Shown here piece by piece: positions 63,200-64,000 of a DNA stretch of 64,000 nucleotides. The stretch lies in assembly GCA_033032865.1 (NCBI GenBank), contig JAWHQI010000263.1, forward strand, positions 682,001-746,000. Direction: 5' to 3'. The position numbers and the translations under genes were made by a program. This DNA is from Dactylorhiza incarnata. Lineage: Eukaryota > Streptophyta > Magnoliopsida > Asparagales > Orchidaceae. Numbering within the stretch: the first letter of the stretch is position 1; every line of letters begins with the position of its first letter. A model generated the notes under the pieces. It made no database searches, was not told where the DNA came from, and saw only the letters and a program-made list of their open reading frames with translations.

Positions 63200-63735
63200 T
63201 GGGATTGAGGTTTAAAAAAACCATGAAGCCTTGAATGCGTGAATAGATCTAAGTCCATGCCTCGTGCTGGCCATCTGACCCGTCGAGTGAAAATATCACG
63301 AAGCCTCAAATTCGTGAGTAGATCTAAGTTCATGCCTCGTGCTGGCCATCTGACCCCTAGAGTGAAAATATCATGAAGCCTCGAATGTGTGAGTAGATCT
63401 AAGTACATGCCTTGTGCTGACCATCTAACCCCTTGAGTGAAAATGCCATGAAGCCTCGAATGCGTGAGTAGATCTAAACCCATGCCTCGTGTTGGCCATC
63501 CGACCCCTCAAGTGAAAATATCATGAAGCCTCGAATGCATGAGTAGATCTAAGTCCATGCCTCGTGCTTCCATCTGACCCCTCGAGTGAAAATATCACGA
63601 AGTCTCGAATGCGTGAGTAGATCTAAGTCCATGCCCCGTGCTGGTCATCTGACCCCTCGAGTGAAAATATCATGAAACCTCAAATGCATGAGTATATCTA
63701 AGTAAAAGCCTCATGTTGGTCAACTGACCCCTGGA
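63200..63735. repeat. Tandem repeat of about 75 bp, seven copies
   Basis: Each unit has GAAGCCTCGAATGCGTGAGT, AGATCTAAGTCCATGCCTCG, and CCATCTGACCCCTCGAGTGA. Copies differ by scattered substitutions. Confidence 0.85.
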
Positions 63736-63739
63736 GAGC

Positions 63740-64000
63740 TCAGTGTTGACTTTTCCACCTCATCCAGTTGAGCTCCACTTTTGGGAGGTGTCGACTCTTC
63801 TCCACCTCCTCTAGTTGAGCTAAATCATCTAGCGAATGGTCTGGGAGGTGTCGACCTTTCTCCACCTCCTCCAGTTGAGCTCCACTCCTGGGAGGTGTCG
63901 ACCCTTCTCCACCTCTTCCAGTTGAGCTCCACTGCTGGGAGGTGTCACCTTCTCCACCTACTCTAATTGAGCTCCACTATTGGGAGGTGTCGACCTTTTC
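63740..64000. repeat. Minisatellite shared with the non-autonomous Tat element, runs off the window
   Basis: Units of 45-60 bp with TTCTCCACCTCCTCCAGTTG, AGCTCCAC and GGGAGGTGTCGAC. One unit contains TCTAGCGAATGGTCTGGGAG, close to the 57-bp unit at 37380-38880 and evidence for common descent of the two elements. Confidence 0.8.

Larger units (their letters stand above)
60591..64000 (+). mobile_element. Tat-family element carrying an Argonaute fragment, 3' end off the window
   Basis: LTR ending at 61486, primer site 61490, gag N-terminal remnant, Argonaute fragment (61895-62256), the last 44 codons of Tat pol (62258-62392), then 3' tandem repeats related to those of the element at 34621. The right LTR would lie beyond 64000. 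The LTR start is approximate. Confidence 0.75.

Noticed and set aside
63200..63735. CRISPR-like regular repeats
   Set aside because: The units are contiguous and imperfect with no unique spacers. The genome is a plant nuclear genome and the array belongs to a retroelement 3' region.

Overview
This window is nuclear DNA from a flowering plant. The host locus is one aldose 1-epimerase (galactose mutarotase) gene on the + strand, broken into five exons over 26 kb (32496-58470). Almost everything else is nested transposable elements: Ty3/Gypsy Tat-lineage and chromovirus-like elements, Ty1/Copia (SIRE/Maximus-like), hAT, PIF/Harbinger-like and foldback MITEs, an RTE-type LINE, an Au-SINE, and many minisatellites. 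No rRNA, tRNA, CRISPR or organellar genes were seen. The species cannot be fixed from the sequence alone.

Layout. (1) 1-16102: a Tat-lineage Gypsy element on the - strand (5' LTR 15429-16102, gag-protease, RT, RNase H, integrase down to 9986), whose 3' part runs off the left edge. It carries an antisense, intron-containing extra ORF on the + strand. That ORF is split by a 7.6 kb Copia element (473-8089, TSD gcggg) that keeps gag and an env-like ORF but has no pol. (2) 16103-20989: degraded intergenic DNA with TIR elements and a CACTA-type end. (3) 20990-30824: a complete but decayed Gypsy element on the + strand (TSD gggtt), with arrays of GC-rich palindromes in its LTRs. (4) 30825-32495: CACTA-like/foldback debris, a MITE, and the presumed promoter of the host gene. 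(5) 32496-58470: the epimerase gene. Intron 2 (17.3 kb) holds a hAT transposase relic, a non-autonomous Tat element inserted in it (34621-40572, TSD aagat), and a chromovirus-like relic whose gag looks chimeric. Intron 3 holds a foldback MITE. Intron 4 (6.4 kb) holds a LINE (16-bp TSD), a MITE, a Gypsy pol relic interrupted by a Copia solo LTR (TSD tgtag), and an Au-SINE. (6) 58471-64000: tandem duplications, then a third Tat-family element (LTR ending 61486).

The most unusual object is in that last element. Between a gag N-terminal remnant and the terminal piece of Tat pol lies a fragment of a plant Argonaute gene (61895-62256), replacing most of gag-pol. This looks like capture of an RNA-silencing gene fragment by a retrotransposon. 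A second theme is that several elements here carry GC-rich tandem repeats in the U3 part of their LTRs, upstream of the TATA box, and in two families these units are long palindromes.

The epimerase exons join with canonical GT-AG introns into a 335-residue protein with the catalytic residues in place, so the host gene appears intact despite its transposon load.
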